From NCBI GenBank assembly GCA_902781745.1, contig CACZKM010000008.1, positions 1 to 44,559 of the forward strand: 44,559 nucleotides of DNA. The letters are read 5' to 3'. Position numbers and translations under genes: made by a program. The stretch comes from Oscillospiraceae bacterium (GTDB lineage Bacteria; Bacillota; Clostridia; Oscillospirales; Oscillospiraceae). Under the pieces are notes generated by a model. The model saw nothing but the letters and a program-made list of their open reading frames with translations, was not told the DNA's origin and did not search any database. Positions 32,681-40,457 of the stretch are shown piece after piece (the stretch's first letter is position 1; each line of letters starts with the position of its first letter).

Positions 32681-32863
32681 TGTGATATGGTAACCATACA
32701 TAGTCAGTATGGGGGCTCTGGGCCTCTGCCCGCCAGGGGTCTCCGGAATCCCCGCGGCGATCACAAGGCAGACGGGAGAACCAACCGCTCCGCCATGCTG
32801 ATCTCCCTGTCGGGATTTGCCTCCGATCTCTGCCGCTGCGGCAAGGATCGATCCAGAGAAAAC

Positions 32864-32901
32864 AAAAAAGCGATGAGAGATTGTGTCTCTCATCGCTTTT
32901 T
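32864..32901. terminator. Bidirectional terminator
   Basis: AAAAAAGCGATGAGAGA (32864-32880) pairs perfectly with TCTCTCATCGCTTTTT (32886-32901). It ends the convergent MFS and L,D-transpeptidase genes. Confidence 0.92.
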
Positions 32902-32939
32902 ATGATCTTTCGTCCCTTGGGGACAGCCCGCTGGAGCCG

Positions 32940-34394
32940 TCAATAGGACCGGTACACAATGACCGGGGTGTCATAGTCCACGGAGCCGTACAGGGCTGCC
33001 GCCGCGGAGGTGGGCAGGTTGATGCAGCCGTGGGAGCCGTTGTTCAGGTAGATGCTCCCGCCGAAGGCCCCCCGCCAGGGGGCGTCGTGGAGGCCGCAGC
33101 CCGTCCAGGTGAAGGGCATCCAGTAGGAGACGAAGGACTCATAGTCGTCGCCGGTGAGAGTGCGGTCTCGTTGCTTGCCCCAGACCCGGAAGACGCCGCA
33201 GGGGGTCCGCCGGCCGGGCTGGCTGTTCATGCCCGAGACGAAGTCGGTCTCATACTGGAGGGCGCCGTTTTTATAATACCACAGGTGCTGCCGGGCCAGG
33301 TCGGCTTCCACGTAGGTGGTGCCGATGTCCCCGTTGACGCTGTCCCGGCACTTGCCGGGGATCCGCCATACGGCGTCCACGGCGCCGGAGTCCAGATTGT
33401 CCAGAGCGGTCTGGACGGCCTCCTGGGTCTTGGAGATATTCATCTGGAAGCCGTAGGTGTCCAGCCCCGAGGCTCCCACGGTAACCGCCCCCACGCCGGT
33501 GGCGTTGAAGGTCCGCCGGGTCTCGAAGGTGTTGTACTTGTTGGCCAGGCCGGTGATGTAGTTGCCCAAGGCGTCGGGGTCGACGTAGATGGTGGCGCCG
33601 TCGGTCTGGAGCCAGTCCTTCAGCGTGTCGCCGTCCAGGACCTCCTTGGCGTCGGTGAGGTCGATGGTGATGCGGAGCTTCTCATACTGCTTCCACTTGC
33701 TCATCTGCTCCTTCAGGCCGGCGTCGTCGGCGTGGACTGCGGGCTTCTGGTAGCAGCCGCTCTCGTCCAGGTCCACGGCCAGCTCCCCGGCGTTGAGGGT
33801 GTCGGTGACGGTGGCCCAGACGGTGTCGTAGTCCAGGGTGTTGCCCTCTACCGCCTCGATGACGGTGAAGCCGTTGTCGGTTTTCTCAATGTGGGCGTCC
33901 ACCGGGGCCTGGATGGAGGGGTCGGAGAAGCAGGGAAGGGCCCGGAGCTGGTCGGCCAGGGCGGTCTCGTCAAAGGTGACCGCCAGGGGCACGTCCCAGG
34001 ATTCCTGGCTGAAGAAGGCCGTGGGCCACTTCAGGGGGGACTGGGTTTTCCGCAGCTCGTTGAGGTCGGAGTCGAACCAGCAGTCGTAGGAGAAGTCGGA
34101 CAGCTTGATCTGCTGGACCTCGTCCTCCAGGGTGGTCAGGTCCAGGGTGGAATTGGCGCTGCGGTCTGTGGCGATGGCGGCCACTGACTTCACGCTCTTC
34201 CCGCCGGCGTTCTGCCCGTTGATGTCGGTGTTGGGCAGAAAATGCTGGGAGAAAAAGGCCGTGCCGGCCAGATAGACCCCGGCCACCGCCACCAGCGGGA
34301 TCAGCCAGGGCAGCTTGGAGCGTTTCTTCTTGGCGGACTTAACGGAATTGGGTTTCTTGGTTTTGGGGGAACCGTTGGAAATGGTCTCCTGCAT
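32940..34394 (-). CDS. L,D-transpeptidase (YkuD domain) with putative peptidoglycan-binding region
   Basis: A 484-aa membrane-anchored enzyme that makes 3-3 peptidoglycan cross-links or anchors proteins. A lysine-rich cytosolic N-terminus (to about residue 28) is followed by one transmembrane helix (about 29-48). A long extracellular region follows with PG_binding_4-like repeats around AHIEKTDNGFTVIEAVEGN. The YkuD domain is C-terminal, with catalytic Cys457 in SHGCINLP preceded by GLHDAPWR. GGAGG precedes the ATG. Such enzymes are insensitive to most penicillins; no claim on resistance is made here. Confidence 0.93.
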   Translation of the reverse strand: MQETISNGSPKTKKPNSVKSAKKKRSKLPWLIPLVAVAGVYLAGTAFFSQHFLPNTDINGQNAGGKSVKSVAAIATDRSANSTLDLTTLEDEVQQIKLSDFSYDCWFDSDLNELRKTQSPLKWPTAFFSQESWDVPLAVTFDETALADQLRALPCFSDPSIQAPVDAHIEKTDNGFTVIEAVEGNTLDYDTVWATVTDTLNAGELAVDLDESGCYQKPAVHADDAGLKEQMSKWKQYEKLRITIDLTDAKEVLDGDTLKDWLQTDGATIYVDPDALGNYITGLANKYNTFETRRTFNATGVGAVTVGASGLDTYGFQMNISKTQEAVQTALDNLDSGAVDAVWRIPGKCRDSVNGDIGTTYVEADLARQHLWYYKNGALQYETDFVSGMNSQPGRRTPCGVFRVWGKQRDRTLTGDDYESFVSYWMPFTWTGCGLHDAPWRGAFGGSIYLNNGSHGCINLPTSAAAALYGSVDYDTPVIVYRSY

Positions 34395-34485
34395 GGGGCG
34401 AAGCCTCCCCTCTCTGTATGACGCATCTCTGCGTCCTATATCGGCACGACTGATGTGACGGGATTCGACAAATTTAGTACCCTAC

Positions 34486-34514
34486 ATTATAGCTTAACAA
34501 ATCGGGTTTGTCTA
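34486..34514 (-). promoter_or_regulatory. Promoter of the L,D-transpeptidase gene
   Basis: Minus strand TAGACA (34509-34514), 17 bp, TATAAT (34486-34491), about 90 bases upstream of the start codon. Confidence 0.75.
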
Positions 34515-34636
34515 TCATTACATGACAGGAAAATCAATTTTCTTTGGTACAGTGAGGGGGTGACGGCGGCTGTTTTTTGTGATACAATAAAAACAATACG
34601 AGCCCTCCACCCCCACATAGAACAGGAGGTCACGAT

Positions 34637-35152
34637 ATGAACTGGAAAACTGCCATGCAGGTGGCCAAGGGAATCCTCTCCGGCGCGGGCGTCCTGGCCG
34701 GGATCGCCGCCATTGCCCGGTCCGCCGCCTTCGGGAAGGCCCTGGCGGGCTACCTGTCTTCCACCGGGTCCGGCACGGCCTACAACGGCATCCAGAGCCA
34801 GGCTGCCCAGGCGGCCAGCGACGCTCTGAGGGCGGGGATGATCTTTTACGACAGCGTGCGCTATCTCCTCCTCTTTGGAGGCGTGGCCATGATTTGTTTC
34901 TTTGGCATCGTTCTGGCGGACACCCTTCTCCAGGCCCCGGTGGATGTGCTGGTGGACAGCGAGGGGGTGGACACCCTTCGTCGCCGGGTGGCTCGTCTGG
35001 CGGCCCGGCTGGCCCGCCGGCTGGACCCCGAGGAGCACGCCGAGGTCATCCCCCAGCAGGAGGTCCTTCCCGACGGGGAGCCCCCCATCGAATTCGCCCC
35101 GGCGGAGCCCCAGCGGGAGGAGGAGCCCGCCGCCCGGGAGCACAGGACCTGA
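34637..35152 (+). CDS. Membrane protein of unknown function
   Basis: A 171-aa protein not matched to a family I know. It has an alanine/glycine-rich amphipathic N-terminus (residues 1-40), a stretch rich in small residues and Gln/Ser (40-70), one clear transmembrane helix at about 76-96 (LLLFGGVAMICFFGIVLADTLL) and a cytosolic arginine-rich helix. It ends in a proline/glutamate-rich tail. GGAGG precedes the ATG (AGGAGGTCACGAT). It is divergent from the L,D-transpeptidase gene and monocistronic. Confidence 0.75.
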   Translation: MNWKTAMQVAKGILSGAGVLAGIAAIARSAAFGKALAGYLSSTGSGTAYNGIQSQAAQAASDALRAGMIFYDSVRYLLLFGGVAMICFFGIVLADTLLQAPVDVLVDSEGVDTLRRRVARLAARLARRLDPEEHAEVIPQQEVLPDGEPPIEFAPAEPQREEEPAAREHRT

Positions 35153-35160
35153 ACAAACCG

Positions 35161-35200
35161 AAAACCGCTTCGACCCACCGAGGGGCGAAGCGGTTTTTTT
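35161..35200. terminator. Bidirectional terminator
   Basis: AAAACCGCTTCG (35161-35172) pairs with CGAAGCGGTTTTTTT (35186-35200), between the convergent membrane-protein and lysR genes. Confidence 0.92.
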
Positions 35201-35220
35201 GATGGAACGTAGTTTGTAGC

Positions 35221-36093
35221 TTATAGAACCCCCATGGTGACCTTGGCGCTGCTGAGAAAGCGCTTGGCCGCCGGGGATAGGTCGCTGAGCCGGGGCACCA
35301 GGGCCCCCAACTGCCGGTGGGCCCGGGGGGCCAGGGGGAGGACCCGGATGCCGGGGTGATCCTCTCGGAGGTAGAGCCCCGGCAGTACGCTTACCCCAAG
35401 CCCCGCCCGGACCATGGCGATGATAGCCAGCTCGTCCTGGGAGGACCAGCGGATGTTGGGGTGGAAGTTTGCTTCCTTCAGCACCCGGGGAATGTCGTGG
35501 TCGTAGGTGTTGTCCTCCATGAAGAAGGGCTCGGACTCCAGCAGGGCCAGGGGGAGGTCCTCCCGGCCGGCCAGGGGGTGGTCCGCCGGCACCACGGCGC
35601 AGAGGTCGTCCTCCATGAACTGGACCCAGTCGTTGGGGTCTCCGGGCTGGCGGCTGCAAAAGGCGAAGTCGATGGTCCCCTCCCGGAGGGCGGCGTCGAT
35701 GGCCTCTTGGCCTCCCTCCCGGATGTTCAGGGTGATGCCGGGGTAGTCCCGGTGAAAGACCTTGAGAATGTCCGGCAGCCAGAACCGGGAGATACAGGGG
35801 AAGACCGCCAGGTGGACCGCCCCTGTGGCCAGGCCCCGGATGTCGGCGGTCTCCTGGTCGATGCGGCGGCAGAGGTTGTCCACCTCCCGGATGAGGGGGA
35901 GGACCCGCAGGCAGTCGGCGGTGGGCCGCACCCCGGTGCGGGAGCGGATGAGCAGGGGGAACCCCAGCTCAGCCTCCAGGGCCTTGATGGTGTAGCTGAG
36001 CCCCGACTGGGTGTAGCCCAGCTTCTCGGCGGCCCGGGTGAGGTTCCCCAGGTCCACGGCGGCCAGCAGGGCCTCCCGCTTGGTCTGGTCCAT
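35221..36093 (-). CDS. LysR-type transcriptional regulator
   Basis: A 290-aa LysR-type DNA-binding regulator. The winged helix-turn-helix is at residues about 8-60 (LGNLTRAAEKLGYTQSGLSYTIKALEAELGFPLL) and the periplasmic-binding-protein-like effector domain follows from about 90. The start at 36093 has GGAGG upstream. The divergent neighbour is a 67-aa membrane protein, and LysR proteins often control the divergent gene. The effector is unknown. The intergenic region carries an 11-bp inverted repeat bracketing the neighbour's promoter. Confidence 0.92.
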   Translation of the reverse strand: MDQTKREALLAAVDLGNLTRAAEKLGYTQSGLSYTIKALEAELGFPLLIRSRTGVRPTADCLRVLPLIREVDNLCRRIDQETADIRGLATGAVHLAVFPCISRFWLPDILKVFHRDYPGITLNIREGGQEAIDAALREGTIDFAFCSRQPGDPNDWVQFMEDDLCAVVPADHPLAGREDLPLALLESEPFFMEDNTYDHDIPRVLKEANFHPNIRWSSQDELAIIAMVRAGLGVSVLPGLYLREDHPGIRVLPLAPRAHRQLGALVPRLSDLSPAAKRFLSSAKVTMGVL

Positions 36094-36146
36094 GAAAACG
36101 CCTCCCTTCCGGCGAACAAGTTCCATGAGAAATTCTGATGGTATCC

Positions 36147-36237
36147 AGTGGATTTCCCTGTTTTACAAATGATGTTGGGTATAGTATAGTGAAGCCACAA
36201 AGGAAATGCAAGAGAATTCCTGGCCAGGAAATCCACT
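36147..36237. repeat. 11-bp inverted repeats bracketing a promoter
   Basis: AGTGGATTTCC (36147-36157) and its exact complement GGAAATCCACT (36227-36237) enclose 69 bp that contain the promoter of the small membrane-protein gene. It could be an invertible promoter or a two-site operator. Confidence 0.6.
36162..36190 (+). promoter_or_regulatory. Promoter of the 67-aa membrane-protein gene
   Basis: TTTACA (36162-36167), 17 bp, TATAGT (36185-36190), about 110 bases before the start codon. It points away from lysR. Confidence 0.65.
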
Positions 36238-36300
36238 TTCCCGAACGCAAACACCACATCGGATACAGACGCCCCGTCTGTCTTGAAAGGAGAATTTCCC

Positions 36301-36504
36301 ATGAAAACTTACACTTCTCTTGCTCTCGATACTCTCTTCCGCCTGGTCCTTCTGGTGGGCTACGCCTTCGTGATGGCTCAGATCGGCGGTTTCCATCTCT
36401 CTCTCATCGTCATTCTCTCCGTGCTGTGCATCCTCTTTGCCCAGGGGTGTTCCAATCTGATCACCGCGGTCAGCCAGGCGCGCAAGGCACACGCCAAGGC
36501 CTGA
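36301..36504 (+). CDS. Small two-helix membrane protein, unknown function
   Basis: A 67-aa hydrophobic protein with two predicted membrane helices (about 8-28 and 32-52) and a short basic C-terminus (ARKAHAKA). AAAGGAG lies upstream of the ATG at 36301; an in-frame ATG 18 bp further upstream overlaps that site. It is divergent from lysR and followed by its own terminator. I do not recognise a family. It could be a small transporter subunit or regulatory membrane peptide controlled by LysR; this is inference. Confidence 0.7.
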   Translation: MKTYTSLALDTLFRLVLLVGYAFVMAQIGGFHLSLIVILSVLCILFAQGCSNLITAVSQARKAHAKA

Positions 36505-36563
36505 GAGCTCGACGTTTTTCAAACAGACCCGAATCTCTCTCTCAAAACTCTCTATTGACGGCC

Positions 36564-36596
36564 AAGCCGGTCCCGCTCCCCTGCGGGACCGGTTTT
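36564..36596 (+). terminator. Intrinsic terminator
   Basis: CCGGTCCCGC (36567-36576) pairs with GCGGGACCGG (36583-36592), followed by TTTT. Confidence 0.88.
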
Positions 36597-36663
36597 GTGT
36601 GTTTCGGGGGAGATCGGGAATCCGCTTTCCCGGTCGCGGGGATTCGTCCGGTTTTTTCGTCTC

Positions 36664-36692
36664 TTGACAGAAAACCCCGTCTTTCGTATAAT
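36664..36692 (+). promoter_or_regulatory. Promoter of the SLH-lysozyme gene
   Basis: TTGACA (36664-36669), exactly 17 bp, TATAAT (36687-36692): a perfect vegetative consensus, 40 bases before the start codon. Confidence 0.9.
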
Positions 36693-36732
36693 GGTAACAA
36701 ATAGTTACAAAAATGAAAGGGGGGCGTGGGCC

Positions 36733-37941
36733 ATGAAAGGGAAAAAAGTCCTGTTTGTCCTGCTGGCCGCTGTCCTGACTCTCCAGCTCCTGGTCCTGCC
36801 CGCCCTGGCGGTCTCCAACGAGGAGCAGATCTGGGTCTATCTCCGGGGCAAGGGCCTGTCCCAGCCCGCCGTGGCGGGGATCATGGGGAACCTCCAGGCG
36901 GAGTCGGGCTATCTGCCCAATAATCTGGAGAACGTGGCCAACAACCGGCTGGGCATCACCGACGCGGAGTTCACCGCCATGGTGGACGACGGGACCGTCA
37001 CCCGGGATGAGTTCATCTCCTCCCAAAAGTTCGGCCTGTACAGCACCACCTTTTACGGCACCCAATACTATATGTACGGCTACGGCCTGGCCCAGTGGAC
37101 CTGGTTCTCCCTGAAGGCGGAGCTCTACGACTTCGCCAAGGCCCAGGGAAAGAGCATCGGGGACCTGAATATGCAGCTTGACTATCTGGTCAAGAGCGCC
37201 CTGGCCATGAAGAAGCTGGCGAACTATGGTGATTCCACGGACATTGAGGAAGCCACCCGGCTCTTCCACACGGTCTATGAGAACTCCTCCAGCACCGAGG
37301 CCATGATCGCCAAGCGGGTGGACGTGGCCCGGGGGGTCTTTGCCAAGTACGGCGACGCCTCGGTGACCTTCCCACGACCGGAGACCTATACCCCCGGCCA
37401 GTTCCTGGACGTGGCCAAGAACGCCTGGTACGTCTCCTCGGTGGCCGACGCCTATGCACTGGGCCTCATGACGGGGGTTTCCGGCAATGAGTTCGCCCCC
37501 ACGGGCAACGTGACCCTGGCCCAGGCCATCACCATGGCGGCCCGGGTCCACAGCATCTACACCACCGGGGCGGAGCGCTTTCAGCCCACGGGGGTCTGGT
37601 ACCAGGTCTACCTGGACTACGCCCTGAAAAACGGCATCATCGACCAGACCATGTACAAGAGCAACGTGAACCGGGAGGCCACCCGGGCCCAGTTCGCGGC
37701 CATCTTCGCCAAGGCCCTTCCCGCCGACGGGCTCATCGCCATCAACACCGTCCGGGCCATCCCCGACGTGAAGACCACCGACAGCTATGGCCCCGCGGTG
37801 TACAAGCTGTACAAGGCGGGCATCCTGGCGGGGGGAGACCGGGGTTGGTTCTACCCCGCCTCCCAGATCACCCGGGCCGAGGCCGCCGCCGTGGTGGCCC
37901 GGATGGGGGACTCCACCATGCGGCAGAGCGTGAAGCTGTGA
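36733..37941 (+). CDS. Secreted phage-tail-lysozyme-type protein with SLH repeats
   Basis: A 402-aa exported protein. A signal peptide covers about residues 1-26 (cleavage near ALA-VS). The lysozyme-like domain (phage tail-tip lysozyme type) spans about 28-220, with a candidate catalytic Glu57 in MGNLQAESGYLPNN and the usual GYGLAQWTW segment. About 235-402 holds three SLH repeats (VAKNAWYVSSVADAYALGLMTG..., the YQVYLDYALKNGII region, and the final one ending TRAEAAAVVARMG) for cell-wall anchoring. It is likely a wall-remodelling hydrolase. The ATG at 36733 follows an AAAGGGGGG site; the longer frame would include the promoter. Confidence 0.85.
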   Translation: MKGKKVLFVLLAAVLTLQLLVLPALAVSNEEQIWVYLRGKGLSQPAVAGIMGNLQAESGYLPNNLENVANNRLGITDAEFTAMVDDGTVTRDEFISSQKFGLYSTTFYGTQYYMYGYGLAQWTWFSLKAELYDFAKAQGKSIGDLNMQLDYLVKSALAMKKLANYGDSTDIEEATRLFHTVYENSSSTEAMIAKRVDVARGVFAKYGDASVTFPRPETYTPGQFLDVAKNAWYVSSVADAYALGLMTGVSGNEFAPTGNVTLAQAITMAARVHSIYTTGAERFQPTGVWYQVYLDYALKNGIIDQTMYKSNVNREATRAQFAAIFAKALPADGLIAINTVRAIPDVKTTDSYGPAVYKLYKAGILAGGDRGWFYPASQITRAEAAAVVARMGDSTMRQSVKL

Positions 37942-37983
37942 ACCATTAAATTATCGGACATAAAGGCGCCCCGCCTGTCCTGA

Positions 37984-38121
37984 ATTATTCAAGGTACTGT
38001 TCACAGCCCCGGAATCAAAACCCTCCACTGCATCGCCACCACCTTCAACATGACCCTCAGCGAATTTCTCGACTTCCCGGAACGCAACGAATACTCCCCA
38101 GACGACGACACAGAAGAATAA
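37984..38121 (+). pseudogene. Remnant of an XRE-family regulator
   Basis: A 45-codon open stretch encodes SPGIKTLHCIATTFNMTLSEFLDF followed by an acidic tail, which is the C-terminal part of Cro/C1-type helix-turn-helix regulators. The frame opens just after a TGA and has no start codon ahead of the conserved part, so the N-terminal helix-turn-helix is missing. It lies between the SLH-lysozyme gene and a toxin-antitoxin pair, suggesting past insertion or deletion. Confidence 0.65.
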
Positions 38122-38164
38122 AACCCCAGGCTCTCCACAACGGGAAAGCCTGGGGTCGTTTCTT
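38121..38164. terminator. Hairpin after the toxin gene (copy A of a repeated terminator)
   Basis: ACCCCAGGCT (38123-38132) pairs with AGCCTGGGGT (38147-38156). On the minus strand a TTTT run follows. The stem and its GGGGTTTTAT end are the same as in the hairpin at 38829-38867. Confidence 0.8.
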
Positions 38165-38168
38165 AGTG

Positions 38169-38506
38169 CTATCGTTCTGTCTCTTCTTCTTTCAGCAGCC
38201 GCTTGAACAGCACGGGATACTCTTTCGAACCGTGCGCGATATGATAGACGTACACACGGTCCTCTCTCTTCAGGAAGCGATATACTGCGATATACTTTCC
38301 CGCGATCACAATACGATACCCTGCCTTCGCCAGCCATCGGTCCCGGGCCGGATGGCCGGAGAGGGGAAACCGTTCCACCCGTCCGAGGGTATCATAGATC
38401 AGATCGGTGATCTTCCGGGCTGAATCGGGGCCGGACAGGTGCAGATGGACCAGGGCAATCTCTTCAACTCCTGCTGGGCCGGGGGCAGAATAACTAGCTC
38501 AGCCAT
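38169..38506 (-). pseudogene. RelE/ParE-type toxin, frameshifted
   Basis: The reading starts at ATG 38506 with MAELVILPPAQQELK. It then changes frame near 38461-38464 and continues as ALVHLHLSGPDSARKITDLIYDTLG through RDRWLAKAGYRIVIAGKYIAVYRF to HGSKEY, ending at 38169. The combined protein (about 111 aa) matches RelE/ParE mRNA-interferase or gyrase-toxin folds. Adding a single G (AAGGAGATT in place of AAGAGATT) would restore one frame. As read, the product stops after about 35 aa, so the toxin is probably dead; sequencing error is the alternative. It overlaps the antitoxin gene by 8 bp. Confidence 0.8.
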
Positions 38507-38765
38507 GGCGGAACAGCGCCTCCAGCCGCGCCTTGGAGTCTGCCAGGGGATACCCCTGTTCCCCGCGTTGCCGGCTCTCGTCCGCGGCCTCCAGCTTTGC
38601 CCGCAGACGCCAAAGCTCTTCCCGCTCTTCAAAGGCCTCAATACTCATGACTACAAGGTCGCCTTCGCCATTTTTTGTGATATAGATGGGCTCTCCCGCT
38701 TCATGGGCCAAGGAAGAAATCGTTCCATAGTCGTTGCGAAGGGCGGTAGAGGATTTGATCAGCAT
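38499..38765 (-). CDS. Phd/YefM-family antitoxin
   Basis: An 88-aa antitoxin. The N-terminal Phd/YefM DNA-binding part reads MLIKSSTALRNDYGTISSLAHEAGEPIYITKNGEGDLVVMSIEAFEE, a textbook match. The C-terminal 40 residues are the charged toxin-binding tail. AGAGGAGGG precedes the ATG. The stop overlaps the toxin start by 8 bp (ATGGCTGA), giving the usual antitoxin-first coupling. It remains intact while its toxin is frameshifted, and an operator is present upstream. Confidence 0.9.
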   Translation of the reverse strand: MLIKSSTALRNDYGTISSLAHEAGEPIYITKNGEGDLVVMSIEAFEEREELWRLRAKLEAADESRQRGEQGYPLADSKARLEALFRHG

Positions 38766-38796
38766 GGTTATCCCTCCTCTGTATTATTTTTATAGT

Positions 38797-38825
38797 ATTA
38801 TAGCAGAATAGTTTATATTCTGCAA
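38797..38825 (-). promoter_or_regulatory. TA promoter with autoregulatory palindrome
   Basis: Minus strand TTGCAG (38820-38825), 17 bp, TATAAT (38797-38802). The spacer is filled by the perfect dyad GCAGAATA-N5-TATTCTGC (38803-38823), which also overlaps the -35. This is the usual layout for repression by a Phd-type antitoxin. Confidence 0.85.
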
Positions 38826-38828
38826 GAT

Positions 38829-38867
38829 AAAACCCCAGGCTCACCTGCAAGGCAAGCCTGGGGTTTT
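38829..38867. terminator. Terminator of the ilvBNC operon (copy B of a repeated hairpin)
   Basis: ACCCCAGGCT pairs with AGCCTGGGGT, with TTTT on both strands. It ends ilvC on the minus strand and shares its stem with the hairpin at 38121-38164 on the other side of the TA pair. Confidence 0.85.
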
Positions 38868-38894
38868 GACACAGGGGGAAAGAATAAATTGGGA

Positions 38895-40443
<1,549 letters not shown>

Positions 40444-40457
40444 GACGCTTGCCTCCT

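Noticed and set aside
32681-32863. Possible small gene or riboswitch after the MFS gene
   Set aside because: Open frames on both strands are short and lack ribosome sites; no conserved RNA motif recognised apart from the terminator at 32864-32901.
34455-34640. 61-aa plus-strand frame before the 171-aa membrane-protein gene
   Set aside because: It spans the divergent promoter region, has no ribosome site and overlaps the true start of the next gene.
36147-36237. Insertion-sequence ends
   Set aside because: The 11-bp repeats enclose only 69 bp with no coding capacity, and no target-site duplication is visible.
38399-38641. 80-aa minus-strand open frame across the antitoxin and toxin
   Set aside because: Its first half is an out-of-frame shadow of the antitoxin; only the part from 38506 is the true toxin start before the frameshift.
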